Source: Rhizobium sp. L43 (GTDB lineage Bacteria; Pseudomonadota; Alphaproteobacteria; Rhizobiales; Rhizobiaceae). From it: DNA of 64,000 nucleotides. The stretch spans positions 186,001 through 250,000 of the forward strand of contig NZ_NWSQ01000001.1 of NCBI RefSeq assembly GCF_002531725.1, read 5' to 3'. The notes below the pieces were generated by a model. It was given only the letters and a program-made list of their open reading frames with translations. It was not told the origin of the DNA and did not search any database. How positions within the stretch are numbered: the stretch's first letter is position 1; every line of letters begins with the position of its first letter. The position numbers were made by a program, and so were the translations under genes. This document shows positions 37,998 to 46,726 of this stretch, piece by piece.

Positions 37998-39206
37998 ATG
38001 TCCAGACGTCTCGAAGATGCACGCATCCTCATGTACAGTCACGACACCTTCGGTCTCGGCCACCTCAGACGCTGTCGCGCCATCGCCCATGCGCTGGTCG
38101 AAGATTATCGCGGCCTCAACATCCTGATCATTTCGGGCGCCACGATCGCCGGCGCCTTCGACTACCGCGCCCGCGTCGACTTCGTGAAGATCCCGAGCGT
38201 CATCAAGCTGCGCAACGGCGAATATACGTCGCTCGCCAGCCACATCGACCTGCACGAGACGCTGAAGATGCGCGAATCGAGCATCCGCCACACGGCCGAG
38301 ACCTTCCAGCCCGATATTTTCATCGTCGACAAGGAGCCGATGGGGCTGAAGGGCGAGGTCGAGGATACGCTCGCCTATCTCAAGGCCCGCGGCACCGTGC
38401 TGGTGCTCGGCCTGCGCGAGATCATGGACGCGCCGCATCTGCTCGAGGCCGAGTGGAAGAAGAACGGCATCATGCAGAAGATCGACCAATATTACGACAG
38501 CGTCTGGGTCTATGGTCCGCCTGACTTCTACGACCCGCTTATCGGTCTCGACGTGCCGGCCAGCCTGCGCCGGAAGATGGATTTCGTCGGCTTCCTGCAG
38601 CGCAGCGTCTCCAAGGGCAAGACCTCGATCAATGCCCGCAAGGATAATTACCTGCTGGTCACGACAGGCGGCGGCGGCGACGGCTCCGATCTCGTCCACG
38701 ACGTGATGAATGCCTACGAGGCCGATCCGACGCTGACGCAGAAGGCGCTCGTCGTGCTCGGGCCCTATATGCCGGCCGCCGAGCGCGCCAAGCTGGTACA
38801 GAAGGGCGACGCCATTCCCTATATCGAGGTGATCGAGTTCGACAACCACATGGAAGAGCTGATCGACGGCGCCACCGGCGTCGTCGCCATGGGCGGCTAC
38901 AACACCTATTGCGAAATCCTCTCTTTCGACAAGCCGGCGCTCATCGTGCCGCGCGTCAAGCCGCGCGAGGAACAGCTGCTGCGGGCCCAGCGGGCAAGCG
39001 CGCTCGGCCTTGTCGATATGCTGCTGCCGGACCAATCGGCCGATCCGACTGTTATGGCCGAGGCGCTGAAGCGCCTGCCCTCCCGCCTGCCGCCGTCGAA
39101 GAGCGGCAGCAATATGCATCTCGAAGGGCTGGACCACATCTCCCAGACCGTCGGCCGATGGATCGACGGCCGCGGCAGCCACCTCTCCCTCGTCGGCGCG
39201 GAATAG
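37998..39206 (+). CDS. GT28/MurG-like glycosyltransferase
   Basis: A 402-residue GT-B protein. The N-terminal FGLGHLRRCRAIAHALVE corresponds to the GxGH acceptor-side loop of MurG-like enzymes. The C-terminal GATGVVAMGGYNTYCEIL and PALIVPRVKPREEQ form the donor-binding region of GT28. The ATG at 37998 follows GAAGGA. No signal or membrane segment is seen. It heads a tight trio of glycosyltransferases followed by an ABC-like protein and a cyclic-nucleotide-binding protein. Donor sugar and acceptor are unknown. Confidence 0.85.
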   Translation: MSRRLEDARILMYSHDTFGLGHLRRCRAIAHALVEDYRGLNILIISGATIAGAFDYRARVDFVKIPSVIKLRNGEYTSLASHIDLHETLKMRESSIRHTAETFQPDIFIVDKEPMGLKGEVEDTLAYLKARGTVLVLGLREIMDAPHLLEAEWKKNGIMQKIDQYYDSVWVYGPPDFYDPLIGLDVPASLRRKMDFVGFLQRSVSKGKTSINARKDNYLLVTTGGGGDGSDLVHDVMNAYEADPTLTQKALVVLGPYMPAAERAKLVQKGDAIPYIEVIEFDNHMEELIDGATGVVAMGGYNTYCEILSFDKPALIVPRVKPREEQLLRAQRASALGLVDMLLPDQSADPTVMAEALKRLPSRLPPSKSGSNMHLEGLDHISQTVGRWIDGRGSHLSLVGAE

Positions 39207-39215
39207 GGCACAGCC

Positions 39216-40463
39216 TTGCCGCCACGCCGCAAGATCCTAGTCGTGCTGAAAGGCTATCCCCGCCTTTCGGAGACCTTCATCGCCCAGGAGCTGCTCGGTC
39301 TCGAGAAGGCCGGCTTCGACCTCACGCTGATTTCGATGCGCCGGCCGACCGACAAGAAGCGCCATCCCGTGCATGACGAGATCCGAGCGCGTGTCGTCTA
39401 TCTGCCGGAATATCTGCACGAGGAACCGATCCGGGTGCTGAAAGGCCTGATCGCCGGTTTCTCCAAACCCGGCTTCAAGCCGCTGATCAAACGCTTCTTT
39501 GCCGACCTCAAGCGCGACTTCTCCCGCAACCGCTTCCGCCGTCTCGGCCAGGCGCTGGTGCTGGGGCGCGAATGGCCGGATGGCGGGCAATGGCTGCATG
39601 CCCATTTCATCCACACGCCGGCCTCGGTGACGGAATATGCGAGCATCCTCACCGGCACGCCCTGGACCTGCTCGGCGCACGCCAAGGACATCTGGACATC
39701 ACCCGACTGGGAGCTGCACGAAAAGCTTGGCAGCGCCCGCTGGGCGGTTACCTGCACCAGGACCGGCTACGAGCACATGCGGGCGCTGACCTCGCGCAAG
39801 GACGCCGTGCATCTGAGTTATCACGGTCTCGATCTCGCCCGCTTCGGCCATTTCTCCGGCAAGCGGTCGGACCGCACCGGCAGCGACCCCGATGACCCGG
39901 CCTTCATCCTCAGCGTCGGCCGTGCGGTCGAGAAGAAGGGCTATGACGTGCTGCTCAGGGCGCTGGCGCTGCTGCCTGCCGACCTCCACTGGCGCATGGA
40001 CCATATTGGCGGCGGCGAGGAACTTGCGAAACTGAAAGTCCTGGCGAGCGAACTTGGCCTTGCCAACCGCATCGTCTGGAAGGGCGCCCTGGCGCAGGAA
40101 GAGGTGCTCGATCACTACCGCCGAGCCGACCTCTTCGCGCTCGCCTGCCGCATCGCCGCCAACGGCGACCGCGACGGGTTGCCGAACGTGCTTGTGGAAG
40201 CCTCGAGCCAACGGCTCGTCTGCCTTTCGACCGAAGTATCCGGCGTGCCGGAACTGCTGAAGGACGGCGAAAACGGCCTCGTCGTGCCGCCGGAAGATCC
40301 GGCGCGGCTTGCCCAAGCGCTGGAAACGGCGATCCGCGACCCGGCACTGCGCAAGCGGCTCGGCGACGCCGCCGAAAATCAGGTGCGCGAACATTTCGAC
40401 TATCACTCCAGCATCAGACAGCTCGCCGGCCTGTTCGAGGCCGAATGGCAGAAGGCGTCATGA
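39216..40463 (+). CDS. GT4-type glycosyltransferase
   Basis: A 415-residue GT-B protein with LSVGRAVEKKGYDVLLRALALL (about 228-249), the start of the GT4 donor domain, and GVPELLKDGENGLVVPPEDP near 345. The central EASSQRLVCLST supplies the nucleotide-sugar glutamate. The start is TTG at 39216 with AGGG upstream, since KILVVLKGYPRLSETF is the conserved N-terminus and no ATG precedes it. It lies nine bases after the first glycosyltransferase and overlaps the third by four, so the trio is co-translated. Confidence 0.87.
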   Translation: MPPRRKILVVLKGYPRLSETFIAQELLGLEKAGFDLTLISMRRPTDKKRHPVHDEIRARVVYLPEYLHEEPIRVLKGLIAGFSKPGFKPLIKRFFADLKRDFSRNRFRRLGQALVLGREWPDGGQWLHAHFIHTPASVTEYASILTGTPWTCSAHAKDIWTSPDWELHEKLGSARWAVTCTRTGYEHMRALTSRKDAVHLSYHGLDLARFGHFSGKRSDRTGSDPDDPAFILSVGRAVEKKGYDVLLRALALLPADLHWRMDHIGGGEELAKLKVLASELGLANRIVWKGALAQEEVLDHYRRADLFALACRIAANGDRDGLPNVLVEASSQRLVCLSTEVSGVPELLKDGENGLVVPPEDPARLAQALETAIRDPALRKRLGDAAENQVREHFDYHSSIRQLAGLFEAEWQKAS

Positions 40464-41605
40464 CGGCACCGCGTATCTTCTTCTATGTCCAGCACCTGCT
40501 CGGCATCGGCCATATCGCCCGCGCCAGCCGCATCGCCAATGCGCTTGTCAAGGACGGCTTCGACGTCACGGTGGTGACCGGCGGCCTGCCGGTGCCGGGT
40601 TTTCCCGGCGAGGGCGTGAAGACCGTGGCCCTGCCGGCGGTCGTTGCCAGCAATGCCGGTTTCTCCGGCCTCGCCGACGCCGATGGCCGGCCAGTGGGCG
40701 AGGATTTCCTCCATGCCCGCCGCGATCTGCTGCTCGACGCCTTTCATGCCGCAAGGCCCGATGTCGTCATCATCGAAGCCTTCCCCTTCGGCCGGCGGCA
40801 GATGCGCTTCGAACTGCTGCCCCTGCTTGCAGCAATCGACAAGGCCGAACCGCGGCCGAAACTGTTAAGCTCGGTGCGCGACATCCTGCAGGAAAACCGC
40901 AAGGCCGGCCGCGACGCGGAGACCGCCACGCTGGTCAAGGAGCATTTCGATGCGGTGCTCGTCCACGGCGATCCCGGCTTCATCAGGCTTGAGGACACCT
41001 TCCCGCTGACGTCTGATATCTCCGACAGGCTGCGTTATACCGGCCTCGTCGCAGCCCCGCCGGCGCCGGAACCGACCGAGACCTTCGACATCATCGCATC
41101 GGCGGGCGGCGGTGCCGTCGGCGCCGCGCTGATCGGCGCGGCGAAAGAGGCGGCGGCGCTGCTGCCCGCCGATCTGCGCTGGCTGCTGATATCGGGCCCG
41201 AACCTGCCGGAGGCGGATTTTACCGCCCTGTCGCAAGACGCCCCTCCAAATGTGACGCTGGTGCGCTTCCGCAAGGATTTTCCCTCGCTGCTGCGCGCTG
41301 CCAAGGTCTCGATCTCGCAGGCCGGCTACAACACGGTCGGCGATCTCCTGCGCAGCGAATGCCGGGCGATCCTTATCCCCTTTGTCGCCGGCGGCGAGAC
41401 CGAGCAGACGGTGCGCGCCGAACGGCTGCAAGCGCTTGATCTCGCCGAGATTCTGCCGGAAACGGGACTGACGCCGGGCCATGTGAAGGAGGCCGTCGAA
41501 AAGGCGCTCGCCGCACCGCGGCGCAAGCCGGTCTTGCTCGATCTCGACGGGGCGGAGAAAACCGCCGGCATCATTCGCTCCATGATTGCCGAATCCCTCG
41601 CCTAA
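40460..41605 (+). CDS. GT28/MurG-like glycosyltransferase (second copy)
   Basis: A 381-residue GT-B protein related to the first gene of the trio. The N-terminal LLGIGHIARASRIANALVKDGF is the acceptor loop. The C-terminal VSISQAGYNTVGDLL and LIPFVAGGETEQ match the GT28 donor domain closely, and AGYNT aligns with GGYNT of its neighbour. The ATGA overlap with the GT4 gene fixes the start at 40460. It presumably adds a sugar in the same glycan. No membrane helix is visible. Confidence 0.86.
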   Translation: MTAPRIFFYVQHLLGIGHIARASRIANALVKDGFDVTVVTGGLPVPGFPGEGVKTVALPAVVASNAGFSGLADADGRPVGEDFLHARRDLLLDAFHAARPDVVIIEAFPFGRRQMRFELLPLLAAIDKAEPRPKLLSSVRDILQENRKAGRDAETATLVKEHFDAVLVHGDPGFIRLEDTFPLTSDISDRLRYTGLVAAPPAPEPTETFDIIASAGGGAVGAALIGAAKEAAALLPADLRWLLISGPNLPEADFTALSQDAPPNVTLVRFRKDFPSLLRAAKVSISQAGYNTVGDLLRSECRAILIPFVAGGETEQTVRAERLQALDLAEILPETGLTPGHVKEAVEKALAAPRRKPVLLDLDGAEKTAGIIRSMIAESLA

Positions 41606-41774
41606 TCCAAAATTCCTGTGATATAAACATTGTTCCGGCGAGAATCGGCATGTCTGCAGCCGGTCGCTTCGCCTTGTTTTCATTGCGATATCGGCGGTCC
41701 GGCTGCATGGTCCTGTTCTCAAGATTTCTCCCCATCCCGGCCCCCGGAATTTCCCAGCACGCTGACGGTTAGCC

Positions 41775-44489
41775 ATGGAAAAAAGCCTCGCCCGCTACAT
41801 CTGGAAGAACACGCGGCTGCAGCAGCTGTGGATTCTGGCTGTCGTCGCCGCCTCGATGGTGCCCTACTTCCTGTCCTTCGACCTGCCGAAGCAGATCGTC
41901 AACGGACCGATCCAGGGCGACGGTTTCGAAGGTCCGGGCGCGCGGCAGACCTTCATGCACATCGCCTACGACATCCCGCTGATCGGCCATGTCGAATTCT
42001 TTCAAGGGTTGCAGCTCAACCGCTTCCAGATGCTGATGGCCCTCAGCCTCGTGTTTCTGGCGCTGGTGGTGCTGAACGGCCTCTTCAAATTCTACATCAA
42101 CACCTATAAGGGCCGGCTCGGCGAGCGCATGCTGCGCCGTATCCGCTTCGAGCTCATCGACCGGGTGCTGCGATTTCCGCCGATCCACTTCAAGCGGGTC
42201 AAATCGGCTGAGATCGCCACCATGATCAAGGACGAGGTGGAGCCGATGGGCGGCTTCACCGGCGATGCCTTCGTCTCGCCCGCCCTTCTCGGCGGCCAGG
42301 CGATCACGGCGCTCGCCTTCATCATCGTGCAGAATTTCTGGCTCGGCATGATTGCCGCCGGCATCGTCGGTGTGCAGGCCGTCGTCATCCCCCGCATGCG
42401 CAAGCGGCTGCTGGAGCTCGGCCGCCAGCGGCAGCTGACGGCGCGCGAACTTTCCGGCCGCGTCGGCGAAATCGTCGACGGCATCGGCACGATCCACGGC
42501 AACGACACATCGAACCTCGAACGCGCCGACATCGCCTCGCGGCTCGGCCGGATTTTTTCGATCCGCTACGACCTTTACCAGTGGAAGTTCCTGGTGAAGT
42601 TCATCAACAATTTCCTCGCCCAGGTGACGCCGTTCCTGTTTTACGCGATCGGCGGTTATCTGGCGCTGCAGGGCCGGCTCGACATCGGTCAGCTCGTCGC
42701 CGTCATATCGGCCTATAAGGACCTGCCCGGGCCGCTGAAGGAACTGATCGACTGGGACCAGATGCGCCAGGACGTGCAGGTGAAATACCAGCAGGTCTAC
42801 GAGCAGTTCAACGTCGAGCCGCTGATCGACAGCCGCATCCAGGAACTCGCCACCACCCCCGTGGGCGCACTGACGAGCGCGCTCGTCGTCACCAATCTCT
42901 CACTTTCCGACGACAGCGGCGCCCGCCTCGTCGACCACGTCTCCGTCGAGATCAAGCCGAACGAGACGGTGGCGGTCGTCGGCCCGAACGGCAGCGGCGC
43001 GGAAGCCTTCGCCGAAGCGCTCGGACGGATGGTCTGGCCGGATTCCGGCCGCATCACCATCGACGGCCGCGACCTCCTGGACTTGCCGGAATCGATCACC
43101 GGCCGGCGCATCTCCTATGCCTCGGCCGATACCTTCTTCTTCCACGGCTCGCTCGCCAGCAATCTGCTCTACGGCCTCAAGCACGCGCCTATGACCGATC
43201 CGGTCTACGACGAGAAGGAAGCGCTGGAGTATAAATGGCATTCCGTCGAGGCGGTGAAGGCCGGCAATCCGACGCTCGACCTCAACAGCGATTGGGTGGA
43301 TTACAAGGCGGCCGGAGCCAACGGGCCTGAGGACCTGCTGAAAGCGATCCGCCCGGTGCTCGACGCCGTCCTGATCTCGCAGGACATTCTCGATCTGGCG
43401 CTGCGCTCGACCGTCAACACCGACGTGCATGTCGCCGTCAGCGACCACGTCGTGGCGCTGCGCGCCTCGCTGCGCGACCGGCTGCGCGACGAAGGGCTCG
43501 ACACGATCGTCGTGCCTTTCGATTTCGACGCCTATAACGCCCAGGCGACGGTCGGCGAGAACCTGCTCTTCGGCACGATGAAGCGGCCTTTGATGACCAA
43601 TCGCCGGCTTGCCGCGCATCCCTATTTCCAGCAGCTGTTCCGCGAGACCGGCCTCAGCACCGATCTCTACGCCATGGGCCTCGAGATCGCTGAAAACGCA
43701 GTGGAACTCTTCCACGACCTGCCGCCGGACCATCCCTTCTTCCAGCAGCTGACCTTCATGACGGCGGACGATATTCCGACCTACCAGGCGCTGCTGCAGA
43801 AGCTGCAGAGCCGCCGTTTCGAGGACGCCACGCCCGAGGAACGTTCGGCCATCATCCGGCTGAGCTTCGCCTATATCGAGCCGCGCCATCGCTTCGGCTT
43901 GCTGACCGACGAGCTGATGGCCAAGATCGTCAGCGCCCGCAAGCAGTTCCACGAGCATATTCCGGCCGATCTCGCCGAGCTGATCGAGCGTTACGACGCC
44001 GAGCGTTTCACCCCGTCGGCAAGCCTGATGGACAATGTGCTGTTCGGCCGCATCGCCTATCAGCAGGCCGACGCCTCCGACCGCATCCGCGCCATCATGG
44101 GCGAACTCTTCGACGCGCTCGACCTTTATGACGACGTGCTGGCGATCGGCCTCGAATTCGACGTCGGCTCCGGCGGCAAGCGGCTGACCATGGTGCAGCG
44201 GCAGAAGCTCAATCTTGCCCGCGCGCTCTTGAAACGTTCGGACTATTTCATCTTCAACCGGCCGCTATCGGCGCTCGACCAGCGCGTTCAGGATCAGATC
44301 ACCCGCAACATCGTCGAAGACCTGCATGAGGAAGGCCAGCGGCCGGCGATCATCTGGGTGCTCTCCAATGCGCGCCTCGCCGAGATGTTCGACCGGATCC
44401 TGCTCTTCGACCGCGGCGGGTTGGCGGAAGCCGGAAACTATCCGGAACTTTCCGAGAAAAACGGGATGTTCAAGGAACTGTTATCGTAA
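41775..44489 (+). CDS. Pseudo-ABC exporter with degenerate ATPase and large internal insertion
   Basis: A 904-residue protein. Residues 1-330 are an ABC-exporter membrane domain (helices near 17-35, 85-108, 172-205 and 280-298; no long signal). The ATPase domain begins near 368 but every catalytic motif is broken: Walker A reads GPNGSGAEA (403-411; Lys to Ala, Ser/Thr to Glu), Walker B YFIFNRP (824-830; Asp to Asn, Glu to Arg), and the H-loop His is Ser864. The signature is only GSGGKRL. Only the D-loop SALD is kept. About 290 residues are inserted, repeating the post-Q-loop motif: SLASNLLYG (459), TVGENLLFG (592), SLMDNVLFG (750). It is expected to be inactive in ATP hydrolysis. Confidence 0.88.
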   Translation: MEKSLARYIWKNTRLQQLWILAVVAASMVPYFLSFDLPKQIVNGPIQGDGFEGPGARQTFMHIAYDIPLIGHVEFFQGLQLNRFQMLMALSLVFLALVVLNGLFKFYINTYKGRLGERMLRRIRFELIDRVLRFPPIHFKRVKSAEIATMIKDEVEPMGGFTGDAFVSPALLGGQAITALAFIIVQNFWLGMIAAGIVGVQAVVIPRMRKRLLELGRQRQLTARELSGRVGEIVDGIGTIHGNDTSNLERADIASRLGRIFSIRYDLYQWKFLVKFINNFLAQVTPFLFYAIGGYLALQGRLDIGQLVAVISAYKDLPGPLKELIDWDQMRQDVQVKYQQVYEQFNVEPLIDSRIQELATTPVGALTSALVVTNLSLSDDSGARLVDHVSVEIKPNETVAVVGPNGSGAEAFAEALGRMVWPDSGRITIDGRDLLDLPESITGRRISYASADTFFFHGSLASNLLYGLKHAPMTDPVYDEKEALEYKWHSVEAVKAGNPTLDLNSDWVDYKAAGANGPEDLLKAIRPVLDAVLISQDILDLALRSTVNTDVHVAVSDHVVALRASLRDRLRDEGLDTIVVPFDFDAYNAQATVGENLLFGTMKRPLMTNRRLAAHPYFQQLFRETGLSTDLYAMGLEIAENAVELFHDLPPDHPFFQQLTFMTADDIPTYQALLQKLQSRRFEDATPEERSAIIRLSFAYIEPRHRFGLLTDELMAKIVSARKQFHEHIPADLAELIERYDAERFTPSASLMDNVLFGRIAYQQADASDRIRAIMGELFDALDLYDDVLAIGLEFDVGSGGKRLTMVQRQKLNLARALLKRSDYFIFNRPLSALDQRVQDQITRNIVEDLHEEGQRPAIIWVLSNARLAEMFDRILLFDRGGLAEAGNYPELSEKNGMFKELLS

Positions 44490-44587
44490 TATTCTATTGG
44501 GGCGGCGATGGTGGGTGTTCCGGACGGGGACGCCTCGGAGTTATGAAGACGCCCGGTCCCGCGGACCCTGCGTCAGGGGGTTGAAAC

Positions 44588-45055
44588 GTGCTGTTGAGAG
44601 ACGAAGTCGAAATGCTGCGACGGGTGCCGATCTTTTCGAGGATCGCGCCAGCCAAGCTCAAGCTCTTGGCCTTCACCTCCGACCGTATGACCTACAAGGC
44701 CGGGCAGAACCTCTTCCATCAGGGCGATGTCGGCGACGCCGCCTATGTCATCCTTTCCGGCACCGCCGATATCATCGTCTCCTCGCCGGCCGGCGAGATC
44801 AAGGTCGCCGATGTCGAGCTCAATTCGATCGTCGGCGAAATCGCCATCCTCTGCGACGTCTCGCGCACGGCAACGGTGCGCGCCACCTCGCCGCTCGAGG
44901 TGCTGCGCATCAGCAAGGAGCATTTCCTCAAGCTGCTCAGCGACTTCCCTGAGATGGCCGTGGAAATCATGCGGGTGCTGGCCGACCGCCTGAACCACAC
45001 CACGGCGGAGCTGACCGCGGCCCGGGCGGCAAAGCAGCCGCAGATGGCGCAGTAG
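44588..45055 (+). CDS. Stand-alone cyclic-nucleotide-binding domain protein
   Basis: A 155-residue Crp-fold sensor domain with no helix-turn-helix. The phosphate-binding cassette GEIAILCDVSRTATV (83-97) keeps glutamate 84 and arginine 93, which bind ribose and phosphate, so cAMP or cGMP binding is likely. A long helix follows (MAVEIMRVLADRLNHTTAEL). The start is GTG 44588 after a strong GGGGG site. It lies 98 bases after the pseudo-ABC gene on the same strand, suggesting it modulates that protein or the glycosyltransferases by direct contact. The partner is inferred. Confidence 0.85.
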   Translation: MLLRDEVEMLRRVPIFSRIAPAKLKLLAFTSDRMTYKAGQNLFHQGDVGDAAYVILSGTADIIVSSPAGEIKVADVELNSIVGEIAILCDVSRTATVRATSPLEVLRISKEHFLKLLSDFPEMAVEIMRVLADRLNHTTAELTAARAAKQPQMAQ

Positions 45056-45064
45056 GAATTCTCT

Positions 45065-45355
45065 TCAGGACTTCGGCGGCCATTGCTGGGCGCCATGAAG
45101 AAGGCGCAGTATTTCCACCCTCGGTGCTATTCTGTCGATACGATAGATCAGCAGAAATGCCGTGCGCGGAACGACCAGTTCCCGCGTTCCGTCGAGGCGG
45201 CCGCCGCGTCCTGCTTCGGGATGATCGGCGAGCATTTTGGCCTGTTGCCGGATGACATCATCCAATGCGATTGCAGCCTTCGGATTTTGGGCGAAGATGT
45301 GCCGGATCTGACCTTCCCGATTCAGAAGCGCCTGCTGCAGCCATTTGACGATCAA
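45065..45355 (-). CDS. RelE/ParE family toxin
   Basis: A 96-residue protein with the ParE pattern: an N-terminal helical pair (WLQQALLNREGQIRHIF), central ADHPEAGRGGRLDGTRELVV and RTAFLLIYRIDRIAPRVEILRLLHGAQQWP. The R-x-h-h-Y-R and RLLHG elements are typical of ParE, which poisons gyrase rather than cutting mRNA. It converges with the cyclic-nucleotide-binding gene (nine bases apart). It overlaps its antitoxin by four bases. Confidence 0.88.
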   Translation of the reverse strand: MIVKWLQQALLNREGQIRHIFAQNPKAAIALDDVIRQQAKMLADHPEAGRGGRLDGTRELVVPRTAFLLIYRIDRIAPRVEILRLLHGAQQWPPKS

Positions 45356-45813
45356 GCCTTATCTCCGGATTCCAGCCGCGCGAGCAGTTCGGCCCGAAGC
45401 TTGTCCATTTGCTCTTCGGCATCTTCCGCACTGATCCAGACCGCGTTCGGATCATCGGCCTCCCGGATCGCTTCCTCGACCTGTTCACGGAACCACTTGT
45501 CGTATTCCGCCGCCTCATGGGTGCGACGCAGAGCGGCGGCCCGATCCGGCCGCGATACCGTTTCAGGCGCGTAATCGCCTGCATCGACATCGAACTGCGA
45601 AATGCCGACATCCTTGAGATAAGAAACCAAGGTGTCGATGCGCTTGAACACACGCACCTGCCGGCTGCGTTGGGCGGCAAGCGCGCGCTCGGACTTGCCG
45701 TAGCGGATAACGACGGACCAGCCGCCGGTTTTGCCGACGACATGAGCGGCATCGACCGCGCCTGCCTCGACAAGGCGGGAAAGGGTCGAATGATCAATGG
45801 TTTCCGCAGTCAT
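45352..45813 (-). CDS. Two-domain antitoxin (partition-associated N-domain plus PaaA2/StbD-like C-domain)
   Basis: A 153-residue protein preceding a ParE-type toxin. Residues 1-80 (LVEAGAVDAAHVVGKTGGW, RTLAAQ-like ALAAQRSRQVRVFKRIDTL) resemble small partition-associated proteins of plasmids and may bind DNA. Residues 103-150 (EYDKWFREQVEEAIREAD) match the toxin-wrapping helix of PaaA2/StbD-type antitoxins. It is unusually long for an antitoxin. The ATGA overlap with the toxin gene supports joint expression. The N-domain assignment is tentative. Confidence 0.75.
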   Translation of the reverse strand: MTAETIDHSTLSRLVEAGAVDAAHVVGKTGGWSVVIRYGKSERALAAQRSRQVRVFKRIDTLVSYLKDVGISQFDVDAGDYAPETVSRPDRAAALRRTHEAAEYDKWFREQVEEAIREADDPNAVWISAEDAEEQMDKLRAELLARLESGDKA

Positions 45814-45960
45814 GGCATATCCTCGCTGATCGCGAACAAGATATGCATTTAATTATAGATTGCAATGCATTCAATAATTGGAATTGCAGCCCGAAAACGA
45901 ACGCCTGCAAGATTTCCTATGTAGACTCAGACTGCTGACAAAGCCGGCTACCCCCTCCTT

Positions 45961-46036
45961 CGTCATGCTCGGGCTTGTCCCGAGCATCTGCGACGGTCGA
46001 TATGTAGCAGATCCTCGGCACAAGGCCGAGGATGAC
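45961..46036. repeat. Palindromic intergenic repeat (two hairpins), copy 3
   Basis: GTCATGCTCGGGCTTGTCCC opens one hairpin and CCTCGGCACAAGGCCGAGG forms the second, with CATCTGC/GCAGAT arms between. Copy 1 (3399-3472) has the same two hairpins in opposite order. It lies in a 299-base gap (45814-46112) between the antitoxin and hydrolase genes that otherwise holds only AT-rich DNA next to the antitoxin. Confidence 0.75.
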
Positions 46037-46112
46037 GCAAGTAGAGAGCGAGATTTGTCAACAAAACGAAGCCTGCGTGCTTCCCATGCCGCGCCGCTAA
46101 GCGGCACACACG

Positions 46113-46646
46113 CTAAGCAGAGAGGAAACGTCCTTCAATGAACGCGGCAATATCGGCCCGTAAAGGAGATTTAGCCGTAAGCGCGTCGATGCGGTAAAAA
46201 TCGTGCTGCTTGCCAGCGTAGGTTTTCCAGCACCTGGGAACAGCCTTGTTCCAGCCTTCAGCCGGCCGATATGGATCGAGCTCGCCCCAGAATACCATGC
46301 TGGGTATATTCAGCGGCGACGTTTCGAAGCGCAATCTGGTCGAGGACACGCAGACCAGGGCCTGGAGTCCCAGACCCTCTTTGACCGCATTCCACAAAGC
46401 AGTTCCACCGGCGCTGAAACCGATCCCTAAGCAGCTGCGTCCGTCAATCTCGCGAAGTGCGCGAACCGCATGCCGCATGCCGTCGCCGTTGAAAAGATGG
46501 TGGTGAAGCTCATCTCCACGCAGACCGGGTCGACCACTCAGGTCGGCGAGCTGCAACATGCGCTGCTTGGCGCCCGCAACATCCAATAGTTCGGCGACAG
46601 TTTCGGGAAAGCCGTGGATATCGCTAACCACCAACACGTGCTGCAT
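46113..46646 (-). CDS. Small alpha/beta-hydrolase (dienelactone-hydrolase-like)
   Basis: A 177-residue protein with the nucleophile elbow GIGFSAGG (serine about 98), the acid in FWGELDPYRP and the base histidine in GKQHDFY, so a complete Ser-Asp-His triad is visible. It is short for the superfamily and lacks a lid domain. The ATG at 46646 is used. The substrate is unknown; an ester or lactone is likely. It is transcribed toward the antitoxin, alone. Confidence 0.75.
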   Translation of the reverse strand: MQHVLVVSDIHGFPETVAELLDVAGAKQRMLQLADLSGRPGLRGDELHHHLFNGDGMRHAVRALREIDGRSCLGIGFSAGGTALWNAVKEGLGLQALVCVSSTRLRFETSPLNIPSMVFWGELDPYRPAEGWNKAVPRCWKTYAGKQHDFYRIDALTAKSPLRADIAAFIEGRFLSA

Positions 46647-46726
46647 CAATTCGGCGGTGCCGCTCTTCGTTGTGATAGAGGATAAGACAGCCGCCGGACT
46701 TGCCGGCGGACTTGCCGCGGTTCGAA

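Noticed and set aside
41775..44489. Reading the degenerate ABC gene as a decayed pseudogene
   Set aside because: The frame is intact over 904 codons with preserved membrane domain, normal codon use and conserved gene spacing.
45814..46112. CRISPR-like array from repeated GC hairpins
   Set aside because: There is a single double-hairpin element, without regularly spaced direct repeats or cas genes.
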